A DNA stretch of 27,605 bases, from the IMG/VR virus record IMGVR_UViG_3300032173_000035, positions 1-27,605 of that record. One strand, 5' to 3'. This DNA comes from a virus. Shown piece after piece: positions 15,968 to 22,761 of the stretch; positions within the stretch are counted from its first letter, which is position 1, and each line of letters opens with the position of its first letter. The notes beneath the pieces are model-generated. The model worked only from the letters and a program-made list of their open reading frames with translations, made no database searches and was not told the DNA's origin. The position numbers were made by a program, and so were the translations under genes.

Positions 15968-17383
15968 TTACTCGTCGCCAAAGAGCAAGTCAGCAAGAGA
16001 TCCCTCAGTAGGTGCCCCGGCTGTAACCTTTAACTTCTTGATGGTTTCCTTCTTAGCAGCTGCCTTAGGAGTTTCCATGACAGGCTGTTGGTCTTCCTTA
16101 ATGCGCTTCTGTCCGCTGTCTTCGGGCTTCTGATCTTCAATCAATTCTGCCCAAATGTCATCAGTGTGGTCGGATTCGCTATCGCGATCATCACCCTTGA
16201 GTTCAGATTCAAAGTGATTTGCTGCCTCACCAGTAAAGGAGGGAACTACATCCACCCCGTCCACTGAAGTAGCTTCCTTGTAAGAGGCGAATAAGGTTGC
16301 CATCGAATCGTCACCTTCTACAGAAGCAAACATCCCGGACATTTCATTGGAATTGTTGTCCATTGATGCTGCCATCTCACCTTCTTCAGAAGGCCCGAAG
16401 AAATCTTCCCCGCCTCCCATTTCATCCATACCCTCTTCCATCTCTTCGCCTTCATTTGCCAAGGAATCAACCTTGTCTTCAGGCTGAGAGAAAATAGAGT
16501 TGAGATCCAGTTCTTCCTGACCCTCTTCTAGAATAGTCTCTTCAATGTTTTGAATAGCCTGTTGTGCTTCTGCAATCTGCTCAGAAACCTGTTCTTTCTT
16601 TTCTTCTGTTAACATTGTTGCAGCTTCCTCTTCAGGAGCAGGTGCTGCCTCTTCTGTAGGTACCTCTTCAGCTGCTGGTGCTTCCTCAACTGGGGCTTCT
16701 TCAACTGGGGCTTCTTCAGCCTCCGGAGCGGCCTCAACAGGCGCAGCGTCTCCTTCATCAGCCTTCTTAGAAACTACATGTTCCTTGCAACCTACTTTAC
16801 CGCATTCTGCACACTTGGAATCTGCCTTTTTTGCAGCGGCAGAAACAGACTTCTGTTCTTTCTCACTGCCCTCACTCTTATCAACGGAGTCAGCGGGACG
16901 AGATTCCGACTTGCTTGCGTCCATTTCCTTTGGTTCAGAACCCTTGCGACCATCTTCGTACTTGTCAGGCTGAGGTCCTGCATCCTTACGATCGTCTGCA
17001 ACCTTGCCAGCATTCTTGGCGTCACCCTTAACTTCTGTGGTTACGGCACTCTTTTCCTTATTCAATTCGGATTCGGGAGACATAAGGTCATTAAGATCCT
17101 TCTTGTGTACCGACTCATACGTCTCAGCAAATTTGGACCAGTGAGCATTGATAGCGGTCTGACGTAGAGCCGCCTTCAATACTTTAGTGGACGCGCTCAA
17201 TAGCGCAGACGCCAGGTGCTGTTGCACCTCAGCGGGAGCTTTAGGTAGCATGGTCTTGGCGATGGTCCAAGCACAGACTGTGCGTACACGAGCCTCTTTG
17301 CTTGCTGCCGTTACCACTTCTTGTGCCTGCTTTGCAGCGGCAATACGCTCTTTTATGGGGGACTTTTCGTTAAGATTCGCCAT
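15968..17383 (-). CDS. Acidic, low-complexity head/scaffold-like protein
   Basis: The last gene of the leftward operon, 471 residues from the ATG at 17383. A GTG at 17389 is in frame, but AAAGGA is then only two bases away, whereas the ATG has the usual eight. Residues 1-95 are basic/alanine-rich and helical (KERIAAAKQAQEVVTAASKE). Residues 100-190 are charged and disordered. A CAECGKVGCKEH knuckle (C191, C194, C199, H202) follows. Then comes a Glu/Pro/Ala repeat (EEAPVEEAP units), a helical QIAEAQQAIQNIEET stretch and a disordered acidic tail. Short hydrophobic motifs recur in the tail: LNSIFSQ, MSGMFAS, MATLFAS, LADLLFG. It lies next to the prohead-protease-like gene, separated by a terminator. 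Acidic, disordered and helical make-up fits a scaffold or inner-core protein, but this is inference. Confidence 0.6.
   Translation of the reverse strand: MANLNEKSPIKERIAAAKQAQEVVTAASKEARVRTVCAWTIAKTMLPKAPAEVQQHLASALLSASTKVLKAALRQTAINAHWSKFAETYESVHKKDLNDLMSPESELNKEKSAVTTEVKGDAKNAGKVADDRKDAGPQPDKYEDGRKGSEPKEMDASKSESRPADSVDKSEGSEKEQKSVSAAAKKADSKCAECGKVGCKEHVVSKKADEGDAAPVEAAPEAEEAPVEEAPVEEAPAAEEVPTEEAAPAPEEEAATMLTEEKKEQVSEQIAEAQQAIQNIEETILEEGQEELDLNSIFSQPEDKVDSLANEGEEMEEGMDEMGGGEDFFGPSEEGEMAASMDNNSNEMSGMFASVEGDDSMATLFASYKEATSVDGVDVVPSFTGEAANHFESELKGDDRDSESDHTDDIWAELIEDQKPEDSGQKRIKEDQQPVMETPKAAAKKETIKKLKVTAGAPTEGSLADLLFGDE
16681..16722 (-). repeat. 15-bp tandem repeat encoding EEAPV
   Basis: CTTCnTCAACTGGGG occurs twice in tandem (16681-16695, 16696-16710), followed by a degenerate third unit. 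On the minus strand it encodes the EEAPV/EEAPA repeats of the acidic protein. Such a repeat can change copy number by slippage without breaking the frame. Confidence 0.8.
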
Positions 17384-17456
17384 GTTCACTTTCCTTTAAG
17401 AAAGATTGGGGATATACAAACCCCTTCTTCTTTGTGTTCTAAAGTTAATTTATTAT

Positions 17457-17480
17457 CAAAAAGCGGTTACCCGCTTTTTG
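17457..17480. terminator. Terminator after the prohead-protease-like gene
   Basis: A perfect 10-bp stem, CAAAAAGCGG with CCGCTTTTTG, around a four-base loop, ending in a T5 run on either strand. It lies 12 bases past the leftward stop at 17492. The downstream acidic gene must therefore depend on readthrough or on a promoter in 17390-17456, where I could not identify one. Confidence 0.9.
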
Positions 17481-17491
17481 AATCCCTGCTA

Positions 17492-18361
17492 TTACTTCAA
17501 TTTAGAAGCTATTTCACTCATTTCCAGCATTAAATCTTCATGTTCACTAACACTAGCTGCTTTTGCGAACTTGGATTCCTTATCAGATTCAGCAGAAGCC
17601 GTAGTATAAGGAGTCTTAGGACCAATCCACTCTTCCATGACTGTATTACGTTTAACCGCCCCTGGAAAAGCGGGAGTAGCAACCCAAGAAGCCTCAACGA
17701 ATTTGACTCCACCATTTTTCATTGTCTTATGGCCACAAAGTTCTGCCACACGACGGGGAACGCCATTTTCATCGTTTAAAAAAGAACCTTTTTGAAAAGC
17801 CAAGTGATTACAGTAATTTCCATTATCGGTAACTCTTGCCCCGCAAAAAGAACAAATTACCAAGTCTGTAACACAACCCATGCTCAGATACTTGACTTTG
17901 CCTGAACGGATGTCGTCAATCAACTGTGTGTGTGCAAGGTCAGTGGCTACCAAGATGTCAACTAAATAAACCCACACTCCAGAAGCAACATTTATCTTAC
18001 GAAGAATCGCATCCAAAATATGCCCCTTAGCGAATTTTGAGTTTTGAAAGTGTTCAACGAAGTTAAATGCTCCTACAAATGACTTATGAGACAACTTTAA
18101 GACTTCATTAGTCCAGGCATCGTCATTGTTGTTGACAAGATGGCTGCATTCTGGCTTGATAAAATAGTCATTAGGATCATCCTCTACCATGACAGAACTC
18201 ATGATTGTGCAGTGTGATAAAAGATAGATACTTTTATCTGCTTTGGCTGCTATTTTTAAAAACGATGAGGAATTTGAGAAATTAGAATACAATGTATTCC
18301 AGTCTCTAATGTTGATAACTGGGTCGGCTACTAAGGCACGTGCTGTTTTGATAAAAGGCAT
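17492..18361 (-). CDS. Probable prohead (capsid-maturation) protease
   Basis: A protein of 289 residues. Known prohead serine proteases have a His, then a Ser, then a late E-S-x-V-x-x-PA motif. Here the order is SHKSFVGAFNFVEHF (His92, His104), YLVDILVATD, GKVKYLSMGC with Ser160, and EASWVATPAFPGAV (223-236), which fits this pattern. An unusual insert directly after the candidate Ser holds C170-x2-C173, then YCNH (C184, H186) and LCGH (C209, H211). This looks like a zinc-binding excursion and is also known from some large-phage proteases. After 240 the tail is disordered and probably removed. Its start (ATG 18359-18361) has no visible SD. The gene lies upstream of an acidic scaffold-like protein, which supports a head-assembly role. 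The catalytic residues are inferred, not proven. Confidence 0.6.
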   Translation of the reverse strand: MPFIKTARALVADPVINIRDWNTLYSNFSNSSSFLKIAAKADKSIYLLSHCTIMSSVMVEDDPNDYFIKPECSHLVNNNDDAWTNEVLKLSHKSFVGAFNFVEHFQNSKFAKGHILDAILRKINVASGVWVYLVDILVATDLAHTQLIDDIRSGKVKYLSMGCVTDLVICSFCGARVTDNGNYCNHLAFQKGSFLNDENGVPRRVAELCGHKTMKNGGVKFVEASWVATPAFPGAVKRNTVMEEWIGPKTPYTTASAESDKESKFAKAASVSEHEDLMLEMSEIASKLK

Positions 18362-18399
18362 AGCTATAATGTGTGTTGTAATTAAATAATTACAGTATC

Positions 18400-18421
18400 A
18401 AGTAGTATAGGAGCACTACTT
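18400..18421 (+). promoter_or_regulatory. Hairpin presenting the SD of the HNH gene in its loop
   Basis: AAGTAGT (18400-18406) pairs perfectly with ACTACTT (18415-18421). The eight-base loop ATAGGAGC contains the Shine-Dalgarno AGGAG, and the ATG at 18422 follows the stem directly. It may tune translation of the endonuclease, as RBS hairpins do for several T4 homing-endonuclease genes. Confidence 0.6.
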
Positions 18422-19351
18422 ATGCGTAAAACTGATATAAGAGATATAAGATTCGATTGTTGGGTGGCTCTACGAGAAACTAGGAATGGATATTGGCTAT
18501 GTAGGTGCGATTGTGGATTTGAAAAAGAGGTTCTAAAGAACAATCTAGTACAAGGTCGTAGTCGTAGCTGTGGCTGTAACGCCCCCTACAAAGATCTAAC
18601 AGGAAAGGTTTTTACACGATTAACAGTGATAGAAAAAGCTCCTTCACAGGTAACAAATAAAGAACGACACACTATGTGGAAAGTGCGTTGTCAGTGTGGT
18701 ACAGAAAAGATAGTTTCTGGAAAAAACCTACAGTCTCATCACACCAAAAGTTGTGGATGTTTAGGAAAAAGTGCCGTTTGGTTGCACTTAGATATAAGTG
18801 GAAAACGTTTTGGTAGGTTGAAAGTATTGGAAAAAGTAGGGGTAGAAAATGATAGAACTATTTGGAGAACTTTATGTGATTGTGGTGCTGAAAAGACTAT
18901 TGCTGGTTCAGATCTCACATATGGAAATACAAAAAGTTGTGGTTGCTTAAAATACACCAGTAGAATGTTGTCTTTCGGTAGAGCGGCAAGAAATAATATG
19001 TATGAACACTATCGTTTAAACTGTGCAAAAAAACGAAATCTACCTTGGGACCTAACTAACGAACAATTTGACAAGTTAACACAGGAGAATTGCTACTATT
19101 GTGGAATGTCTCCTTCTAATCGTTGTAGGGGTTCAAAACTGGGAGGAGATTTTGTCTACAACGGTTTGGATAGAAAAAACAATGATCTAGGGTACGTTAT
19201 AGAAAATGTAGTAACTTGCTGTAAACACTGTAACCGAGCTAAATCTAGTCTTTCTTTTTTAGAATTTATAGCCTATATAAAAAGACTATGCACTCATTTC
19301 CAGAATTTTAGGGCAAAGGATCATGAAATGTTTTTAAGTATTCATCCTTAG
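18422..19351 (+). CDS. Free-standing HNH homing endonuclease with SCGC repeat arms
   Basis: A protein of 309 residues. Three N-terminal repeats follow the pattern G..F.RL.V.EK...W.C.CDCG.EK.V...L..G.T.SCGC: residues about 8-52 (degenerate), 60-113 and 126-175. Each ends in SCGC and carries a CxC pair, so each is a probable zinc-stabilised DNA-binding unit. The HNH nuclease domain is at 222-290: CYYCG (C224, C227), YNGLDRKNNDLGYVIENVV (D250, N262) and CCKHCNRAK (C267, C270, N271). This is the common phage GLDR/NV-C..CN form. It lies on the plus strand inside a leftward operon, between the protease-like gene and a 384-residue gene. Its last 44 bases overlap the 3' end of that gene. It likely mobilises itself by cutting alleles lacking the insertion; the target is unknown. 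Confidence 0.85.
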   Translation: MRKTDIRDIRFDCWVALRETRNGYWLCRCDCGFEKEVLKNNLVQGRSRSCGCNAPYKDLTGKVFTRLTVIEKAPSQVTNKERHTMWKVRCQCGTEKIVSGKNLQSHHTKSCGCLGKSAVWLHLDISGKRFGRLKVLEKVGVENDRTIWRTLCDCGAEKTIAGSDLTYGNTKSCGCLKYTSRMLSFGRAARNNMYEHYRLNCAKKRNLPWDLTNEQFDKLTQENCYYCGMSPSNRCRGSKLGGDFVYNGLDRKNNDLGYVIENVVTCCKHCNRAKSSLSFLEFIAYIKRLCTHFQNFRAKDHEMFLSIHP

Positions 19352-20462
19352 ACTCTGACCAAAGTGCTTCCATATCAACACCTTCCATTCGGGCCATTTC
19401 CTTCATACGAGGATCAGACATGAAACGTAATTTGACATCTTCTTCCTGCTCTGATATGAAATCCAACCAATTATCAGTAGCAACCTTTTCCATGGCTTGC
19501 TTAGATCTTAACCAGTGATTTATAAGATTTTGTTCACGACTGTCTAATTCTACCCAGGGACGGAAGAACAGCATTGAAGTTGGTTTGCCCGTTACTCCTA
19601 GCAATTTGCAACGACCTTTTGGAGTTAAAGCATTCCATGCCTGTTCTATGTTCTCACTAGAAATCTTTTTACTGGTTCCCCCACTGATTGTATCCTGTTT
19701 AATTTCTTCTTTAACATCTTCATCGAGATGACGACGCATATCGTTACGTGGCGGGAGTTTGGTAGGAGTCTCGTGGAATTCAACTTCTGAATCCCGAGGC
19801 TTAGAAGACGGAGTCGTGTTGAACTTATGTGCTACAGGAGGCTTACCACGCTCTCGACGTTTACGATTAAATAGCCAGGGTTCATCCTTAAAGCGACTGG
19901 GCATCTTATCAAAATGTCTCAATTGTCGAGTAACATTGGGAGCAAAGGTTTGAACATTTCGCGCAGCCGTCTTGCCCTTTAATCCTTGTAAGAATCCGTC
20001 TAATTCGAACAGTTCTCCCTGTTGAACGGGGATACGTTTCTCAAATAATGTAAACCCCCAGTTGGTAACTTCTAACCTAAGACCAGGAAGATTTTTATTA
20101 TTATAATGACTATACCCATCACATCGGTGGTATCTTCCACAGTGGTCTGAAGCGGTGGGAATCTTATACCAACCCATTTCTTCTATAGAATCTTGACTAG
20201 ACCCATATCTTACATTTTCAGGTTCTGTACCTTTTTGAGCGTAAGGGAATCTGTCAGTAGATTCAGATGATGCGCGAGGATCCTGCGCTGCTTCAGGTCT
20301 GTTCAATTCTATACTGGTCTGATCTAGGGCTTGCTTTTTCTTCTTTTCATCTTCTTCACAAATACACTTAGCGGTAGGTTTTAGGCAAAAAGCGCAAGTA
20401 TTATGCTTCCAAGATGTGCTTGTTTTATGTGTGGGAGCTACCGTTTGTTTTTTACTAACCAT
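19308..20462 (-). CDS. Hypothetical protein with N-terminal zinc knuckle
   Basis: I do not recognise this 384-residue protein. It starts with ATG behind GAGGGTGAT. The N-terminus has a Cys motif, CAFCLKPTAKCIC (C-x2-C-x5-C-x-C), followed by a Lys/Glu-rich stretch and a disordered region. From about 95 to 175 there is a folded segment with GWYKIPTASDHCGRYHRCDGY, a strand-rich LRLEVTNWGFTLFEKRIPVQ and GELFELDGFLQGL. A basic linker (FNRKRRERGKPP) leads into a helical C-terminal part rich in Trp and charged residues (ENIEQAWNALTPKGRCKLLGV, then DNWLDFISEQEEDVKLRF). It lies between the tail tube and protease-like genes, so it is probably a structural or assembly factor. Its last 15 codons overlap the converging HNH gene, which suggests its 3' end was trimmed or extended when that gene arrived. 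Confidence 0.6.
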   Translation of the reverse strand: MVSKKQTVAPTHKTSTSWKHNTCAFCLKPTAKCICEEDEKKKKQALDQTSIELNRPEAAQDPRASSESTDRFPYAQKGTEPENVRYGSSQDSIEEMGWYKIPTASDHCGRYHRCDGYSHYNNKNLPGLRLEVTNWGFTLFEKRIPVQQGELFELDGFLQGLKGKTAARNVQTFAPNVTRQLRHFDKMPSRFKDEPWLFNRKRRERGKPPVAHKFNTTPSSKPRDSEVEFHETPTKLPPRNDMRRHLDEDVKEEIKQDTISGGTSKKISSENIEQAWNALTPKGRCKLLGVTGKPTSMLFFRPWVELDSREQNLINHWLRSKQAMEKVATDNWLDFISEQEEDVKLRFMSDPRMKEMARMEGVDMEALWSESKDEYLKTFHDPLP

Positions 20463-20478
20463 ATCACCCTCAAGAAAT

Positions 20479-20513
20479 AAAGACGCAGCATGAGGTAGCT
20501 CCGCTGCGCCTTT
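20479..20513 (-). terminator. Hairpin terminator after the tail tube gene
   Basis: On the minus strand AAAGGCGCAGC pairs with GCTGCGTCTTT (11 bp including one G-U) around a 13-base loop, followed by ATTTCTT. It lies 23 bases past the tube stop, and could reduce or end transcription after a highly expressed gene. Confidence 0.7.
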
Positions 20514-20535
20514 TAACTAGCTAACTACTGTAGCA

Positions 20536-21216
20536 TCACTGTTGGAAAAGAAGCGAGCGACCTGTAGCATCACCCTTGTTATTTCCGCTATCAATAAAGT
20601 CTCCGTAAACGCTGCCAGAGATATCAAAAATGTCTGTAACGGTAATGCTGCAATCTTCTGCTACAGCTGCGGTTTCTACCTGATAGCCAGAGTTGTAAGA
20701 GTTCATCCAGCATCCTTCGTATACCGTAACCACCGCATACAGCCCAGAATTACCCAGGTTGTTCAGCCCGCCTTCATTCGGTACATCTGCCTTAGAAGCA
20801 TTACCATGATTGCGTGTTTCTGAAGCAAGTTCAGAAAAAACTATTTCTGTCTTGATGTCAAAGGGCCATTTGTGATGCTTCAAAGATCTTACCAATCCAC
20901 TAACTCCTGCTTTATAACCAAACATCTGCTGTAGGTTAGCAAGATAAAGAGCGGTACGAGTAACGCTAATGGTTGTTGGCTGCGTTACACCAGGGACTAG
21001 TTCCGCGATCTGATCACCATAACCAAGTCCACGAATAGTTTCAATATTCTTAGTCTCTGACACGCTGAAGGACGAAGTCACTCCTAGCTTTACAAACTTA
21101 CCTACATCCACTGCGGGAGTGAAAATCTTAAACCGGGTACTAATGACCGATTCGGTCTGACCCGTTGTTCCTTGGCGGTAAAGATATCCGCCGATTGCGT
21201 TTGATCCGCTTGCCAT
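20536..21216 (-). CDS. Tail tube protein
   Basis: A protein of 226 residues that forms the inner tube of the contractile tail. Evidence is the pattern of myovirus tube proteins (T4 gp19 type): a central GLGYGDQIAELVPGVTQPTT segment, then ISVTRTALYLANLQQMFGYK, a linker, KHHKWPFDIKTEIVFSEL, and a C-terminal beta region with YAVVTVYEGCWMNSYNSGYQ and VAEDCSITVTDIFD. It is a little longer than T4 gp19 (163), through N-terminal and C-terminal extensions (GSVYGDFIDSGNNKGDATG). The start ATG has a strong AAGGAG site (21224-21229 region) and a stabilising hairpin just upstream; a terminator follows. This fits high-level, separately tuned expression. It is downstream of the sheath in the same operon but separated by three unknown genes, unlike the usual adjacent sheath-tube order. 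Confidence 0.8.
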   Translation of the reverse strand: MASGSNAIGGYLYRQGTTGQTESVISTRFKIFTPAVDVGKFVKLGVTSSFSVSETKNIETIRGLGYGDQIAELVPGVTQPTTISVTRTALYLANLQQMFGYKAGVSGLVRSLKHHKWPFDIKTEIVFSELASETRNHGNASKADVPNEGGLNNLGNSGLYAVVTVYEGCWMNSYNSGYQVETAAVAEDCSITVTDIFDISGSVYGDFIDSGNNKGDATGRSLLFQQ

Positions 21217-21229
21217 GTTGTTTCTCCTT

Positions 21230-21248
21230 GTTGCTACTAATTAGCAAC
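21230..21248 (-). promoter_or_regulatory. Hairpin just 5' of the tail tube ribosome site
   Basis: GTTGCTA (21230-21236) pairs with TAGCAAC (21242-21248), a perfect 7-bp stem with a 5-base loop. It ends where the AAGGAG of the tube gene begins. No T-run follows, so mRNA stabilisation or RBS insulation is more likely than termination. Confidence 0.5.
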
Positions 21249-21270
21249 GAAGTTGTTTTCTACTATTCCG

Positions 21271-22725
21271 TTATTCAGCTTCTGCTATGTTCAAACCGAA
21301 GAACTTAACAGATGCTTCCTTAGATGATTCTTTCTTTGCTGCCTTGGTAGCTTCTTCCTCAGCTTCTTCAGCCATGAGCATCTTGTTAAATGCTTTTTTA
21401 GCATCTTCAAAAAGAAGCATTGCGCTGTAGACGGCTTCAACTGAGTTACGGATAGCTGCCACATCATTCACTTTAGTTAAGGGTTTAAGTGATAGATACA
21501 TCTTCTTGAGATCTTCCTCAGCATCTTCACAAGCCTTCAACGCTTTGGTAACGGTCATCTCAGCTGCTAATTTCTCGGGCAGGACTGTTGCTGGACGCTT
21601 AATCCCTGTATTATCGTCACGCATTTTGTGCGCTTCGGCAACTTCAGGAACACGCTTACCTCCGTCACAAATTTCGGAGGTCTCGTCATTAGAAGTCCAA
21701 GCTCCCCCTATCGCAGCGGAAGCGAATTTCTTTACGAATAAAGATGCGTTCTTTTCAAGAAGATAAGCCGCACGATGAGGAGTATAACCTTCACCCTTCA
21801 TATGCCATGCTAACGCCCAGGGATTATCAATCTCTGGGTGCTTTTTCATCTTCTTAACAGTACCTTCCCATCCTTCAGGAGCAACCGCATTCTTATTAAC
21901 AGAAGCTGCTTTTTCTTCCTGTGAAGCTGCATATTCCTTCTCACAAGCTCCACACATATCAGAACCCGCCATAGCCTTGTTACCACATTCACATTTTACA
22001 GGCTGACCATGACTCTTTGCTGACTTTTGTTCAACTGGACGATTCTTTAGAACCGAAGAAAGCTGTTCAATCCAAAGTACCGCAGACTTATCATCCATAA
22101 ATTCGGGAACGCCCGCTAGAGCCTTAATGGCCGCTCCTATAGCCTTAGTTCCTAGGGATTGAGGATCCAGTCCACCTGTTCCAGACATATCTTCTGTAGG
22201 TAAACCTGATTCGGACACATCTTCAACAGGGAGGTCGTCTTCTACTGGGATATCGTCTTCAAGGATATCCTCAGGTGGTTCAACCATGTCTATTTCTTTA
22301 TCTGCACGCTTTCTCACAAAAGCACCTCTCTTATTTAATCTCTTCTGACCTTCTTCAGAACGAAAGAAATCTTGAAGCGTTTCGGGACCATGACCTTCAC
22401 TTACTATATCATTCGCTCCGCCACCACCATAGGCTTCCCAACTACCATCTTCTTTTACTACCACAGCTTCTAAACCAGGGGTTTCATCGCCGTGTACGGG
22501 TCCCCAATAAACAGTTCCCATTTCCCTACCTATAGGAGCATTGGTGTCTGCTTCAAAATCCAACGAGTTAAGAATCTGTTCATAATTGAGTGACATAGCT
22601 CTCTTTTTCTTAGCTATAACTGGAACGGCGATAGGAACGGTAGATTTAGGAGCAGATGAATTCTTGATAGGTTCTGATGCTGGAGAAGGAGATTCTGTTT
22701 CTGCTTTCTTTTTACGTTTTGGCAT
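21271..22725 (-). CDS. Hypothetical structural protein, downstream half of a stop-split pair
   Basis: A protein of 484 residues from the ATG at 22725 (no clear SD); ATG 44 (MSLNYEQ) is an alternative. The N-terminal 45 residues are a basic/Ser-Pro linker (MPKRKKKAETES). Residues 45-140 look folded (REMGTVYWGPVHGD...GSWEAYGGGGAND). An acidic linker, ILEDDIPVEDDLPVEDV, follows. Near 240 there is a zinc-binding motif, CECGNKAMAGSDMCGAC. At about 281-317 lies a motif met repeatedly in phage proteins, GWEGTVKKMKKHPEIDNPWALAW, shown here as its two halves GWEGTVKKMKK and HPEIDNPWALAW, with GYTPH. The C-terminus is helical. It lies in the same frame as the upstream 384-residue gene, with one TAA and 12 codons between them, so the pair may be one 881-residue protein. 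Confidence 0.65.
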   Translation of the reverse strand: MPKRKKKAETESPSPASEPIKNSSAPKSTVPIAVPVIAKKKRAMSLNYEQILNSLDFEADTNAPIGREMGTVYWGPVHGDETPGLEAVVVKEDGSWEAYGGGGANDIVSEGHGPETLQDFFRSEEGQKRLNKRGAFVRKRADKEIDMVEPPEDILEDDIPVEDDLPVEDVSESGLPTEDMSGTGGLDPQSLGTKAIGAAIKALAGVPEFMDDKSAVLWIEQLSSVLKNRPVEQKSAKSHGQPVKCECGNKAMAGSDMCGACEKEYAASQEEKAASVNKNAVAPEGWEGTVKKMKKHPEIDNPWALAWHMKGEGYTPHRAAYLLEKNASLFVKKFASAAIGGAWTSNDETSEICDGGKRVPEVAEAHKMRDDNTGIKRPATVLPEKLAAEMTVTKALKACEDAEEDLKKMYLSLKPLTKVNDVAAIRNSVEAVYSAMLLFEDAKKAFNKMLMAEEAEEEATKAAKKESSKEASVKFFGLNIAEAE

Positions 22726-22761
22726 ACACTTCTTACAATATTCTTCATTACCAGAATGAAG

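Noticed and set aside
16778-17167. A 129-codon rightward open frame opposite the acidic gene
   Set aside because: It lies wholly antisense to the Glu/Ala/Lys-rich gene, whose codon make-up leaves the opposite strand open; it has no SD and reads as Cys/Phe/Leu-rich nonsense.
18348-18370. A perfect TATAAT (18365-18370) upstream of the HNH gene as a promoter
   Set aside because: The nearest -35-like TTGATA (18348-18353) is only 11 bases away instead of about 17, and the region is inside the protease start; not enough to call.
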